From an uncultured Cryomorphaceae bacterium (GTDB taxonomy: Bacteria > Bacteroidota > Bacteroidia > Flavobacteriales > UBA7430): a stretch of 32,782 bases of DNA. The DNA is taken from NCBI GenBank assembly GCA_902551855.1, contig CACDER010000010.1, positions 1 to 32,782 on the forward strand, in the 5' to 3' direction. Below the pieces are notes generated by a model that saw nothing but the letters and a program-made list of their open reading frames with translations, ran no database searches and was not told the DNA's origin. A program made the position numbers and the translations under genes. This document shows positions 1-8,661 of this stretch, piece by piece; position 1 is the stretch's first letter; every line of letters starts with the position of its first letter.

Positions 1-1
1 T

Positions 2-3000
2 TTATTTACCGCAACACTGTTTATATTTTTTTCCACTTCCACATGTACAAGGGTCATTTCTTCTAATTTTAATTCCAGTTCTTACTGGTTGAAATTTTCT
101 TTCATTTGAAGAATTACTCACATTAGGATTGGATAAAGATAAATTTTCAATTCTAGACGCTTTAAATGATTTATTTGAGACGGTTTGATTATGATTTCTT
201 AAATTCGGTGATTTATTAGCAGGGAGATTAGCTTTAAATAAGAATGAAATTGTCTCGGAATTAAGCTTTTCCAACATAGATTTAAATAAATTAAATGATT
301 CAAATTTGTAAATTAATAAAGGATCTTTTTGTTCATAAACAGCATTTTGCACTGATTGTTTCAAATTGTCCATGTTTCTTAAATGTTCTTTCCAAGCCTC
401 ATCAATTAAAGCCAAAGAGATATTTTTTTCAAATGAATTAATCAGGCTATGACATTCAGAATTAAAAGCTTCTTCCAAATTTGTGACTACATTAAGTGTT
501 TTATTACCATCTGTAAATGGAACAACTATATTTTCAAATTTTTTTGTATTGTCATTGAAGACATTAGAAATTACAGGAAAAGTCGTTAATGCAATCTTAT
601 CAGATTTGTTTTTATATTCATTTATACAATTTTCAAAGAGTTTTTCTACAATTTTTTCTTGAGATGAATTTTTAAAAAAATCTTCATTAAAGTTTGTATC
701 AATCGCAAAGGTCTTTAAAATATCAATTCTAAAATCATTAAAGTTTTTTTCACTTTCATGGTTAGAAACTAACAATTGACAAGTATCATAGCACATATTA
801 TTGATATCTACAGATAATCTTTCTCCATCAAGAGCATGTTTTCTCCTCTTATATATAACTTCTCTTTGTGAATTCATAACATCATCATATTCAAGTAATC
901 TTTTTCTAACTCCAAAATTATTTTCTTCAACTTTTCTTTGAGCTCTTTCAATAGATTTTGATATCATAGAATGCTGAATTACTTCACCTTCTTTTAAACC
1001 CATACGATCCATAAGTTTCGCAATTCGCTCAGAACCAAATAATCTCATTAATTTGTCGTCAAGTGAAACAAAAAACTGTGATGACCCAACATCACCTTGA
1101 CGACCAGATCTACCCCTTAATTGTCTATCAACTCTTCTAGAATCATGCCTTTCAGTTCCAACTATAGCTAATCCACCTGAATCTTTAGTTTTATCACTTA
1201 ATTTGATATCTGTACCTCTTCCTGCCATATTAGTTGCAATAGTAACCTTTCCAGACTCTCCAGCCTCCAAAACAATATTAGCTTCATGTTGATGTTTTTT
1301 TGCATTTAAAACATTATGCTTGATACCTCTTATTTTAAGAATTCTAGATAATTTTTCTGAAATATCAACAGAAGTAGTACCTACTAAGACTGATCTTCCT
1401 GATTTTGATAAACTAGTCACTTCATCTATTACTGCATTGAATTTTTCTCTCTGAGTCTTGTATACTTTATCGTCATAGTCCTTTCTTTTAATTGGTCTAT
1501 TAGTTGGAATTGCAATTACATCTAATTTATAAATATCCCAAAATTCTCCTGCTTCTGTTTCAGCTGTTCCAGTCATACCTGACAACTTGTTGTACATTCT
1601 AAAATAATTTTGTAATGTTATTGTAGCATGAGTTTGCGTTGCAGCTTCCACTTTTACATTTTCTTTTGCCTCAATAGCCTGATGAAGTCCATCTGAATAT
1701 CTTCTCCCTTCCATTATTCTACCAGTTTGTTCATCAACTATTTTAACTTTATTATCAATAACCACATAGTCAACTTCTCTTTGGAACAAGGTAAATGCTT
1801 TTAAAAGCTGATTCATTGTATGAATTCTTTCACTTTTAATAGCAAAATTTCTCATTAAATTGTCTTTTTCTGATTTTATCTCACTTTCAGTCTTTTGGGA
1901 AGATTCAAGTTTAGCTAACTCAGCACCAACATCAGGAAGTACATAAAAATCGTCATCAGAAACATTTTTTGATATTAGATTTATACCTTTATCAGTTAAT
2001 TCAATTGAATTTGTCTTTTCATCAATTGTAAAATATAATTCATCGTCTATAATATGCATTTCTTTTGATTGATCTTGCATATAAAAATTTTCAGTTTTTT
2101 GAAGCAGGGATTTCACTCCCTCTTCACTAAGAAATTTAATCAATGCATTATTTTTTGGAAGTCCTCTAAATGATCTCAATAACTTCTTACCTGCTGATTC
2201 ATTATCACCATCATTAAATAATTTTTTTGATTCGGATATCTCAGAAGTAACAAATTTTCTTTGAGCATCAAATAATAAAGCTATTTGAGGCTTTAGCTTA
2301 TAAAATTCATGGTCATCTCCTTTTGGAACAGGTCCAGAAATTATTAATGGTGTTCTTGCATCATCAATTAATACTGAATCAACTTCGTCTACTATAGCAT
2401 AATTGTGTTCCCTTTGCACTAAGTCATGAGGTGACCTTGCCATGTTATCTCTTAAATAATCAAAACCAAATTCATTATTAGTCCCAAATGTTATATCACA
2501 TCTGTATGCGTTTCTTCTTTCTTCAGAATTTGCCTGATATTTATCAATACAATCAACAGATAATCCATGAAATTGGTATAGAGGTCCCATCCATTCAGAA
2601 TCTCTTTTTGCAAGGTAATCATTCACAGTAACTACATGAACTCCATTACCAGTCAAGGCGTTGAGATAAACAGGAAGAGTAGCTACTAGTGTTTTACCCT
2701 CTCCAGTTTGCATTTCAGCGACCTTACCTTTATGAAGAACAAGCCCACCAATGAGTTGAACATCATAGTGAATCATATTCCATTTTTGGCTTACTCCAGA
2801 AGCCAACCAAGTATTGGACCATATTGAGAACTCTCCATCAATTTTTACGTAGTCACATTTTGATGATAATAATCTATCGTAATCTCTGGCTTTTACCTTT
2901 AAATATCCACTATTAACTAATCTTAAGGAAGTTTCTTTTATTAATGCAAAGGCCTTAGGTAGAATTTTTTCTAATTCTAATTCTTTTTTATCTAAAGATT

Positions 3001-3286
3001 TTTTGTTTAAGTTATCAATATCCTTATAATAAGACTCTTTTATCAAGGTATCAGTGGTATTATTGATTTTAGTTTTTAAAATTGATATTTGCTCAATTTC
3101 ATCTTTACAAGAGTTTTTAATTTGATCCTTAAATTGGAAAGTAATCTCTCTTAATTCATCATCAGAGAGATTTCTTAACTCTTCTGAAAATTTATTTACT
3201 TTTTCAACTATTGGAGATAATTCCTTCAAATCTCTTGCAGACTTGCTTCCAAATATTGAGCTCAAAAAATTTTTTACAATACTCAT
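2..3286 (-). CDS. secA: Protein translocase ATPase SecA
   Basis: This is the motor ATPase that drives unfolded preproteins through the SecYEG channel in the inner membrane. The Walker A loop (QTGEGKT, about residues 193-199) and the Walker B/DEAD-like motif (DEVDSVLIDDARTPL, about 300) are intact. The helicase motif GTDIKL and the arginine-rich QLRGRSGRQGD motif are also present. The C-terminus ends in a complete SEC-C zinc-binding tail (CTCGSGKKYKQCC), which in the family binds SecB or ribosomes. At 1094 residues it is longer than E. coli SecA (about 900). The extra length is mainly in charged N-terminal and central segments, as is usual for Bacteroidota SecA. The gene is complete; its stop codon is at the window edge. 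It follows the DUF2795 gene by 90 bp. No perfect TAnnTTTG box was found in that gap, so it may be co-transcribed. Confidence 0.98.
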   Translation of the reverse strand: MSIVKNFLSSIFGSKSARDLKELSPIVEKVNKFSEELRNLSDDELREITFQFKDQIKNSCKDEIEQISILKTKINNTTDTLIKESYYKDIDNLNKKSLDKKELELEKILPKAFALIKETSLRLVNSGYLKVKARDYDRLLSSKCDYVKIDGEFSIWSNTWLASGVSQKWNMIHYDVQLIGGLVLHKGKVAEMQTGEGKTLVATLPVYLNALTGNGVHVVTVNDYLAKRDSEWMGPLYQFHGLSVDCIDKYQANSEERRNAYRCDITFGTNNEFGFDYLRDNMARSPHDLVQREHNYAIVDEVDSVLIDDARTPLIISGPVPKGDDHEFYKLKPQIALLFDAQRKFVTSEISESKKLFNDGDNESAGKKLLRSFRGLPKNNALIKFLSEEGVKSLLQKTENFYMQDQSKEMHIIDDELYFTIDEKTNSIELTDKGINLISKNVSDDDFYVLPDVGAELAKLESSQKTESEIKSEKDNLMRNFAIKSERIHTMNQLLKAFTLFQREVDYVVIDNKVKIVDEQTGRIMEGRRYSDGLHQAIEAKENVKVEAATQTHATITLQNYFRMYNKLSGMTGTAETEAGEFWDIYKLDVIAIPTNRPIKRKDYDDKVYKTQREKFNAVIDEVTSLSKSGRSVLVGTTSVDISEKLSRILKIRGIKHNVLNAKKHQHEANIVLEAGESGKVTIATNMAGRGTDIKLSDKTKDSGGLAIVGTERHDSRRVDRQLRGRSGRQGDVGSSQFFVSLDDKLMRLFGSERIAKLMDRMGLKEGEVIQHSMISKSIERAQRKVEENNFGVRKRLLEYDDVMNSQREVIYKRRKHALDGERLSVDINNMCYDTCQLLVSNHESEKNFNDFRIDILKTFAIDTNFNEDFFKNSSQEKIVEKLFENCINEYKNKSDKIALTTFPVISNVFNDNTKKFENIVVPFTDGNKTLNVVTNLEEAFNSECHSLINSFEKNISLALIDEAWKEHLRNMDNLKQSVQNAVYEQKDPLLIYKFESFNLFKSMLEKLNSETISFLFKANLPANKSPNLRNHNQTVSNKSFKASRIENLSLSNPNVSNSSNERKFQPVRTGIKIRRNDPCTCGSGKKYKQCCGK

Positions 3287-3376
3287 TATTAAATAATAAA
3301 GTGTTTAAATTTAAATAATATTTGATAAAAAAAAGCTAAAAAATGATAAGGAATGTAATGGTTTTAAAGGTTATAA

Positions 3377-3598
3377 TTAATACTCCTCTTCATTCCATAA
3401 AAAATCTTCTTCAGTAGGATAATCCGGCCAAATTTCCTCGATAGATTCATATGTATCTCCCTCATCTTCAATAGATTGTAAATTTTCAACAACTTCTAAA
3501 GGTGCTCCAGTTCTAATAGAATAATCAATTAATTCATCTTTAGTTGCTGGCCAAGGAGCATCACTCAAATATGATGCTAATTCTAAAGTCCAATACAT
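3377..3598 (-). CDS. DUF2795-type small acidic protein
   Basis: This is a 73-residue acidic protein (MYWTLELASYLSDAPWPATK...) that I recognise as the DUF2795 type, widespread in Bacteroidota and of unknown function. The first half (LSDAPWPATKDELIDYSIRTGAP) has the family pattern of a small helical domain. The second half is a very acidic tail (IWPDYPTEEDFLWNEEEY). No signal peptide or membrane segment is visible, so it should be cytoplasmic. It lies between the cobalamin adenosyltransferase gene (71 bp upstream) and secA (90 bp downstream) on the same strand. A full consensus Bacteroidota promoter sits directly in front of it, so it is expressed at least partly on its own. Confidence 0.85.
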   Translation of the reverse strand: MYWTLELASYLSDAPWPATKDELIDYSIRTGAPLEVVENLQSIEDEGDTYESIEEIWPDYPTEEDFLWNEEEY

Positions 3599-3621
3599 AA
3601 TTCTAACTTTTAAATTTTTTG

Positions 3622-3652
3622 CAAATATAATTTAATTAATTACATATGCAAA
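3622..3652 (-). promoter_or_regulatory. Bacteroidota-type promoter for the DUF2795 gene
   Basis: On the minus strand the sequence reads TTTG (3652-3649), 19 nt, then TATATTTG (3629-3622). This is a perfect match to the Bacteroidota -33/-7 consensus TTTG...TAnnTTTG. The predicted start of transcription lies about 15-20 nt before the ATG at 3598. It sits in the gap after the adenosyltransferase gene and can drive the DUF2795 gene and perhaps secA. Confidence 0.75.
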
Positions 3653-3669
3653 TGAATTTAATAAACTGC

Positions 3670-4218
3670 TTAAATTTTCTTTCTTCCTTTCCATTTTATT
3701 TCAATGACATCAAGTTTTTTTGATAAAAATCTAGATAAGATGAAAAAATAATCTGATAAACGATTTAGATAAATAATTAATTTAAGATCTATTTCTTCAT
3801 CTTTTGATAACTCAACACAAATTCTTTCAGTTCTCCTTGTAATAGTTCTACAAATTTGACAATACGAAACAATTACATTACCTCCTGGTATTAAAAAGTT
3901 TTTTAATCTGGGTAACTCTTTTTCCATTTCATCAATCAATTTTTCAATATCAGTTATATCACTTTCTTCAATACTATCCAGTTGTTTATTATTAATGTCA
4001 GAGGCTAAAATTGAACCTAAAACAAATAAGTTATTCTGAATAAGTAATAGATCTTTAGATATTAACTCATCATTAATTGAATCTTTTAACAATCCAATAA
4101 AAGAGTTTAGTTCATCTACTGTACCATAAGCCTTAATTCTTGAATTTGACTTTGAAACTCTCTTTCCACTGAACAAAGAAGTCTCACCAGAATCTCCTGT
4201 TTTTGTATAAATTTTCAT
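3670..4218 (-). CDS. Cob(I)yrinic acid a,c-diamide / cob(I)alamin adenosyltransferase, PduO type
   Basis: This enzyme transfers the 5'-deoxyadenosyl group of ATP to reduced cobalamin to make coenzyme B12. The PduO-type signature is clear. The N-terminal ATP loop is [12 protein letters not shown] (residues 4-15), followed by the [14 protein letters not shown] helix. The glycine-rich loop NFLIPGG comes next, then the [14 protein letters not shown] motif and the C-terminal [15 protein letters not shown] helix. Its 182 residues match the family, and it should be a cytosolic trimer. Its ATG overlaps the stop of the upstream ABC ATPase gene (ATGA), which indicates translational coupling. No B12-dependent enzyme lies in the window, so the user of the cofactor (for example methylmalonyl-CoA mutase) must be elsewhere. 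Confidence 0.95.
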   Translation of the reverse strand: MKIYTKTGDSGETSLFSGKRVSKSNSRIKAYGTVDELNSFIGLLKDSINDELISKDLLLIQNNLFVLGSILASDINNKQLDSIEESDITDIEKLIDEMEKELPRLKNFLIPGGNVIVSYCQICRTITRRTERICVELSKDEEIDLKLIIYLNRLSDYFFILSRFLSKKLDVIEIKWKGRKKI

Positions 4219-4922
4219 AATTTAACTTTTAATATTTTTTTATTTTTCAAATCAGATATTATTTTTCCATCTTTTAATTTCAAAATCCTATGTGAATGAT
4301 TTGCAACATCTTCTTCATGAGTAACTAAAATGATAGTATTACCCATTTTATGAATTGAATCAAAAAGTTTTAAAATTTCAATAGATGTAATAGAATCTAA
4401 ATTACCTGTTGGTTCATCCGCTAAAATTATTGAAGGATTATTGACTAGGGCTCTAGCTATAGCAACTCTCTGTCTTTGACCACCTGACAATTGATTAGGT
4501 TTATGAGAAATTCTATCAGATAAGCCAACTTTAAATAATGCTTCTGAAGCTTTCAACATTCTTTCCTTAAAACTAAATCCAGCGTAAATTAGAGGTAATG
4601 CAACATTTTCAATAGAATTCAATCTTGGAAGTAAATTAAAAGTTTGAAAAATAAAGCCAATTTTATTATTTCTAATCTCAGCAAGACTATTATCAGGTAA
4701 TTTACTTACATCAATACCATTTAAAAAATAAGACCCACAGGTAGGACTGTCCAAACAACCCAGAATATTCATCAAAGTTGATTTACCACTACCTGAGGCA
4801 CCCATTAAAGATAAATATTCATTTTTATAGACCTTCAAGCTAACATCATTCAAAGCATTAATGGTTTCTGATCCAACCTTAAATGTTTTTTTTAATTTAT
4901 TTATTTCAATAATTTCATTCAT
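4215..4922 (-). CDS. ABC transporter ATP-binding protein, MacB/LolD type
   Basis: This is a single nucleotide-binding domain of the MacB/LolD/FtsE group. It powers extraction or export of lipoproteins or other substrates by a separate permease. It has Walker A (GASGSGKST, followed by LMNILGCLD), the Q-loop ([10 protein letters not shown]), the [15 protein letters not shown] signature, Walker B ([12 protein letters not shown]) and the H-switch (LVTHEE). I place the start at the internal Met ([14 protein letters not shown], 235 residues) rather than at the ORF-track start at 4967. The extra 15 residues resemble no family N-terminus and would overlap the upstream gene. No permease gene is adjacent, so this is an orphan ATPase whose FtsX/MacB-like partner must lie elsewhere. 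It is spaced 7 nt from the upstream gene and overlaps the adenosyltransferase by 4 nt. Confidence 0.92.
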   Translation of the reverse strand: MNEIIEINKLKKTFKVGSETINALNDVSLKVYKNEYLSLMGASGSGKSTLMNILGCLDSPTCGSYFLNGIDVSKLPDNSLAEIRNNKIGFIFQTFNLLPRLNSIENVALPLIYAGFSFKERMLKASEALFKVGLSDRISHKPNQLSGGQRQRVAIARALVNNPSIILADEPTGNLDSITSIEILKLFDSIHKMGNTIILVTHEEDVANHSHRILKLKDGKIISDLKNKKILKVKL

Positions 4923-4929
4923 ATAACTT

Positions 4930-5556
4930 CTATCTGTAACGAAAATAAAATTTGTTTCTTGAAGCATTAATATTTACAAGAATCGCAAAGTCATAAAGAT
5001 CAATCAAAATTTTAAACTTTTGTAAATAACTAATATTATTCCAAATGTATTTACTTTTTTTATCTTTGTGAGGTTTGTAAATTATTACAAATTTATAATT
5101 AATTATTGTTTTTATATCAATATTTACTATGTCAAAAAAAAATGCTAATTCTGGAAGTGTATTTTTTTTAATTTTAATGTTATTTTTCTCTAAAACTTCT
5201 AACTGTGAATCGGAAAATAAATCTATATTTTTAATAGATATATTACCTTTATAAACAGCTGATCCAACAGCTAATAAATAAAAAAAATCATTACAATCAA
5301 CATAAACTGATTTCACTTTGAAATAATTTACACATTTGAAAAGAAAGGTTATTTTCCTATGATTTTTTCTAGTAAAAAGTTCTTTATTTTTTTTTTTAAA
5401 ATTTTCCAACAAGCTAAAATTACCATTAGAATTTACAACAGTATCATGAAAATTATAAACAAATGGAGAATGTATATTTAAAATATTTATTTTGTAGAGA
5501 AAACTATAAATGAATATTTTAATCCAGTGAAAAATTAATTTAATTTTAAAAATCAT
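4930..5556 (-). CDS. Degenerate SAM-methyltransferase-like protein (HSPFV family)
   Basis: I recognise this 208-residue protein as a diverged member of a Bacteroidota family of class I methyltransferase-like proteins. Typical members begin with a helix and the box HGVHSPFVFxF; here it is [10 protein letters not shown] (about residues 28-36). The block [23 protein letters not shown] (73-95) aligns with the first Rossmann strand. The glycine loop that binds S-adenosylmethionine (normally like E-x-G-T-S-L-G) is replaced by DCNDFFY. The later acidic FxDGNH-type motif is reduced to FFFDIVNID. The C-terminal [11 protein letters not shown]...KFYFRYR block still follows the family pattern (IDLFxxG...FxxRF). 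The protein is very basic and rich in Lys, Ile and Phe. Its ATG overlaps the hldD stop (TAATG). It is probably catalytically inactive. Confidence 0.6.
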   Translation of the reverse strand: MIFKIKLIFHWIKIFIYSFLYKINILNIHSPFVYNFHDTVVNSNGNFSLLENFKKKNKELFTRKNHRKITFLFKCVNYFKVKSVYVDCNDFFYLLAVGSAVYKGNISIKNIDLFSDSQLEVLEKNNIKIKKNTLPELAFFFDIVNIDIKTIINYKFVIIYKPHKDKKSKYIWNNISYLQKFKILIDLYDFAILVNINASRNKFYFRYR

Positions 5557-6521
5557 TAAAAATAAGATCTAGAAGTTAGATAATTATCAAAATAATCCTT
5601 TATACCTTCTCTTAGCGGGAAAAAATCATACTTATATCCTATAGATCTTAATTTTTTTTGATTTGACTTTGTAAAATATTGATATTTTTCCCTGAATGAA
5701 ACGGGAATATCTATATAATTAAACTTTGGAATAATTTTACAATTTTCGAAAATAATATTTGCAAGGTAATTAAATGAATAACTCTCTCCAGACCCAACAT
5801 TATAGATTCCAGAATTTTTTCTATTTAATAAGAAAAAAACTAAAACCTCAATAACATCTTTAACATATATAAAATCTCTTTTTTGTTCACCATCATTACA
5901 ATTACTTTTATGGGATTTAAATAAATTGACCGATTGATTTGAAGTGATTTGGTCAAATAAATTTAAAACCATCGATCTCATAGGACCTTTATGATACTCA
6001 TTAGGACCATAAACATTAAAGAATCTTAGACCAGCCCAAAAATATGGTTGTTTTTTTTGAGACAAACACCATAAATCAAATTTTAACTTTGATTGAGCAT
6101 ATAAATTAAGAGGTTTATAATTGTCTATATTTTTATCATAATCATCAAAGTTAAACTCTCCGCTTCCATATACAGAAGCAGAGGAAGCGTATAAAAATGG
6201 AATTCCAAATTTAACACAAGTATTCCAAATTTTTACACTATACTGAAAATTCAATTCATTTAAAATTTCAATATTAGTTTCAAGAGTATTTGTTCTAGCT
6301 CCAAGATGAAATATAAATTGTATAAATTTCTCATTTTTATTTAACCAATAAAAAAAATCTTTTCTGTTAATTTTTTTTGAAAAAATATTGTTACTATAAT
6401 TCTTTTCTTTTTTAATATTATCAAAATTATCAACAAGGACGATATCTTTAAAGTTTAAATAATTTAATTTTGATAACAAACATGAGCCAATAAATCCTGA
6501 GGATCCAGTAATTACTATCAT
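5556..6521 (-). CDS. hldD: ADP-L-glycero-D-manno-heptose 6-epimerase
   Basis: This is an NAD(P)-dependent short-chain epimerase that converts ADP-D-glycero- to ADP-L-glycero-heptose for the LPS inner core. It starts with the Rossmann motif ITGSSGFIGS (4-13) and has the catalytic ASSASVYG and YAQSK (YxxxK) motifs. HldD-like signatures follow: GLRFFNVYGPNEYHKGPM, RDFIYVKDV, GIYNVGSGESYSFN and the Tyr-Gln-x-Phe-Thr block near the C-terminus. The length of 321 residues is typical. Related UDP-hexose epimerases are the alternative, but the HKGPM and YQYFTKS motifs favour HldD. It is the first gene of a minus-strand operon behind a consensus promoter, and its stop overlaps the start of the next gene by one base. 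Confidence 0.88.
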   Translation of the reverse strand: MIVITGSSGFIGSCLLSKLNYLNFKDIVLVDNFDNIKKEKNYSNNIFSKKINRKDFFYWLNKNEKFIQFIFHLGARTNTLETNIEILNELNFQYSVKIWNTCVKFGIPFLYASSASVYGSGEFNFDDYDKNIDNYKPLNLYAQSKLKFDLWCLSQKKQPYFWAGLRFFNVYGPNEYHKGPMRSMVLNLFDQITSNQSVNLFKSHKSNCNDGEQKRDFIYVKDVIEVLVFFLLNRKNSGIYNVGSGESYSFNYLANIIFENCKIIPKFNYIDIPVSFREKYQYFTKSNQKKLRSIGYKYDFFPLREGIKDYFDNYLTSRSYF

Positions 6522-6545
6522 TTTTATAATTAATATTTAAGTTAA

Positions 6546-6575
6546 CAAATTTATTATTTTAATATATTTATCAAA
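6546..6575 (-). promoter_or_regulatory. Bacteroidota-type promoter for the hldD operon
   Basis: On the minus strand TTTG (6575-6572) is followed after 18 nt by TAAATTTG (6553-6546), a full match to the -33/-7 consensus. The expected transcription start is about 20 nt before the hldD ATG. An 11-bp direct repeat, ATTTAAGTTAA, occurs at 6535-6545 and 6590-6600 and brackets this promoter. Its meaning is unknown. Confidence 0.7.
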
Positions 6576-6729
6576 GACAATTTTTTTTGATTTAAGTTAA
6601 ATAAATTTTGAATTTAAAATTTGTATTTTTTTCAATTTTATATTTAATGTTTTCCAATGTATCAAATAACAATTAATATTATTAAAATTATAAATTATTT
6701 AATTGGATAAATACATACTGCCATATTAA

Positions 6730-6737
6730 TAAATTTG
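6730..6737 (+). promoter_or_regulatory. Possible -7 element for the pterin/fabD operon
   Basis: TAAATTTG is a perfect -7 box 35 nt before the ATG at 6773. The -33 element is poor: the nearest TTG (6703-6705) is 24 nt upstream, longer than the usual 17-20. The rest of the 250-bp divergent gap (6522-6772) is A/T-only sequence without a recognisable gene or RNA. Confidence 0.4.
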
Positions 6738-6772
6738 GGATTAAAATAGTTATCTTTACAAAAAAAAAACAT

Positions 6773-7195
6773 ATGTTATATCTTACACGAAGAGAAAGAT
6801 TTTGTGCAGCTCATAGGCTTTATAGAAGCGAATGGGATGATAAAAAGAATTATGAAGAATTTGGACCTTGTTCAAACAAAAATTGGCATGGCCATAATTT
6901 TATACTATATGTGACCATAAAAGGTAAAATTAACCCCTCAACTGGTTTTGTTGTTAACCTCAAAAAACTTAGTCCAATTATCAAAAGAAAAGTTGTAGAC
7001 AAAATTGATCATAAAAATTTAAATTTAGAAGTTGACTTTATGAAAGATAAAATACCTTCTACTGAAGTTCTAGCTGTAGAAATTTGGAATCAATTATTTG
7101 ATGAGGTGTTAAATATTGGAGCTAAACTTCATTGTATTAAAATTATCGAAACTGAAAATAATTTTGTAGAATATTACGGTAATGAAAATGAATAA
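6773..7195 (+). CDS. 6-pyruvoyl-tetrahydropterin synthase (animal-like PTPS)
   Basis: This is a zinc enzyme of the PTPS/QueD superfamily acting on 7,8-dihydroneopterin triphosphate, the product of FolE encoded next. Zinc-binding histidines are His14 (CAAHRL) and His39/His41 (HGH), and the catalytic Cys is Cys33. The Cys and HGH are five residues apart (CSNKNWHGH), as in animal-type 6-PTPS; QueD has three. The blocks HRLY...[17 protein letters not shown] and [11 protein letters not shown] also resemble the vertebrate enzyme more than QueD. A biopterin-type role is therefore at least as likely as queuosine synthesis. Its 140 residues are standard. It overlaps folE by up to 14 nt, indicating coupled translation. 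Confidence 0.85.
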   Translation: MLYLTRRERFCAAHRLYRSEWDDKKNYEEFGPCSNKNWHGHNFILYVTIKGKINPSTGFVVNLKKLSPIIKRKVVDKIDHKNLNLEVDFMKDKIPSTEVLAVEIWNQLFDEVLNIGAKLHCIKIIETENNFVEYYGNENE

Positions 7196-7772
7196 GGATA
7201 AATTTCAAATAAAAAATAATATTATTGAACAACTATCTTCAAATTATAAGGAGATAATTGAACTAACTGGAGAAGATTCCTCAAGAGAAGGTCTAATCAA
7301 GACTCCACTTAGAGCATCAAAGGCAATTCAATTTTTAACAAATGGATACAATTTAAATCCATCAGAAATTTTAAAATCTGCTATTTTTAATGAAAAATAT
7401 AATGAAATGGTCTTAGTCAAAGATATTGAAATATATTCTCTATGTGAGCACCATCTTCTTCCTTTTTTTGGTAAATGTCATGTTGCTTATATCCCAAATG
7501 GAAAAGTAGTTGGTCTGAGTAAAATTCCAAGGTTAATTGATGCTTTTGCAAGAAGGTTTCAAGTTCAAGAAAGATTAACTACTCAAATAAGAGATTGTAT
7601 CGATTTCACTTTGAAACCCCAGGGAGTTGCAGTTTGCATCGACGCAAAACATCTTTGTATGCAAATGAGAGGTGTAGAAAAACAAAATTCCAGTACAACT
7701 ACCTCTGCTTTCTCCGGATGTTTCATTGATAACGATAAATCAAGAAATGAATTTTTAAACCTAATTAAATAA
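7182..7772 (+). CDS. folE: GTP cyclohydrolase I
   Basis: This enzyme opens GTP to form 7,8-dihydroneopterin triphosphate, the first step towards folate, biopterin and queuosine. The zinc ligands are visible as Cys88 and His91 ([12 protein letters not shown]) and Cys159 (KHLCMQMRG). The family blocks [25 protein letters not shown] and [12 protein letters not shown] are intact. The length of 196 residues fits. Two start codons are possible, 7182 and 7188 (MKMNKD), and both overlap the upstream PTPS gene. That arrangement puts two consecutive steps of one pathway under coupled translation. It is followed by fabD after 10 nt. Confidence 0.97.
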   Translation: MKMNKDKFQIKNNIIEQLSSNYKEIIELTGEDSSREGLIKTPLRASKAIQFLTNGYNLNPSEILKSAIFNEKYNEMVLVKDIEIYSLCEHHLLPFFGKCHVAYIPNGKVVGLSKIPRLIDAFARRFQVQERLTTQIRDCIDFTLKPQGVAVCIDAKHLCMQMRGVEKQNSSTTTSAFSGCFIDNDKSRNEFLNLIK

Positions 7773-7782
7773 TTTAATCTAT

Positions 7783-8661
7783 ATGAAAGCATTTATTTTT
7801 CCTGGACAAGGATCCCAGTTTCCAGGAATGGGTAAAGAATTAAATAATTTTAGTGAAGGTAAGAAAATGTTTAATCTCGCTAATGAAATTTTAAATTTCT
7901 CCATATCAAAGACAATGTTTGAGGGGAGTGAATCTGAACTTAAACAAACCAAAATTACTCAACCTTCAATTTTTTTACATTCAGTAATTTTAGCTAGATT
8001 ACTTGATACAAAATTCAATCCTGATTTTGTTGCAGGTCACTCTCTTGGTGAAATTTCTGCTATTACTGCCTCGGGAGGGATTTCTTTTGAAGATGGTTTA
8101 AGACTGGTTTACAAAAGAGCCATTGCCATGCAAAAGGCTTGTGAAAATAATAAATCTACTATGTCAGCTGTATTGGGGTTAAATGAGAAAATTGTAGAAG
8201 AAACCTGTAGAAATATTAAAGATATTGTCGTACCTGCAAATTATAATTGCCCTGGACAAATAGTAATATCAGGATCAACTAATGGAATAAAGTTAGCAAC
8301 AAATCAATTGTTAAAAAAAGGAGCAAGAAAAGTAATTGAACTTCAAGTTAGTGGAGCTTTCCATTCACCACTAATGGAAGAAGCAAAAAATGAGCTAATT
8401 AATCAAATAGAAAAAACAAAATTCTCAAAACCAATATGCCCAGTATATCAAAATTTTAATGCAAAATCGACCTCTGATCCTCATTTAATTAAAAAAAATT
8501 TAATTAATCAATTAACTAAACCTGTCTTATGGCATCAAATAATTCTAAATTTGATTGAGCAAAAAGTTAGTGAATTTATAGAAGTAGGACCTGGAAGAAC
8601 CTTACAAGGATTAATTAAGAAAATTAATAGAGAGATCACAACAAAATCTGCGGAAATTTAG
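7783..8661 (+). CDS. fabD: Malonyl-CoA:ACP transacylase
   Basis: FabD loads malonyl groups from CoA onto acyl carrier protein for fatty acid synthesis in the cytosol. The oxyanion motif GQGSQFPGMG (8-17), the nucleophile elbow GHSLGE (Ser87) and the catalytic His194 in GAFHSPLM are present. So is the C-terminal EVGPGRTLQGLIKK block. The length of 292 residues is typical. It is the last gene of the plus-strand operon with PTPS and folE. Its stop codon overlaps the stop of the convergent porin gene by 4 nt, leaving no room for an intrinsic terminator. Confidence 0.97.
   Translation: MKAFIFPGQGSQFPGMGKELNNFSEGKKMFNLANEILNFSISKTMFEGSESELKQTKITQPSIFLHSVILARLLDTKFNPDFVAGHSLGEISAITASGGISFEDGLRLVYKRAIAMQKACENNKSTMSAVLGLNEKIVEETCRNIKDIVVPANYNCPGQIVISGSTNGIKLATNQLLKKGARKVIELQVSGAFHSPLMEEAKNELINQIEKTKFSKPICPVYQNFNAKSTSDPHLIKKNLINQLTKPVLWHQIILNLIEQKVSEFIEVGPGRTLQGLIKKINREITTKSAEI

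Noticed and set aside
4923-4967. Extra 15 residues at the N-terminus of the ABC ATPase in the ORF track
   Set aside because: They overlap the upstream gene and fit no family member; the Met at 4922 gives the normal start.
6535-6600. Duplicated ATTTAAGTTAA as a regulator-binding pair
   Set aside because: An 11-bp A/T-rich direct repeat in an A/T-only gap is weak evidence, and the unit has no dyad symmetry; mentioned only in the hldD promoter entry.
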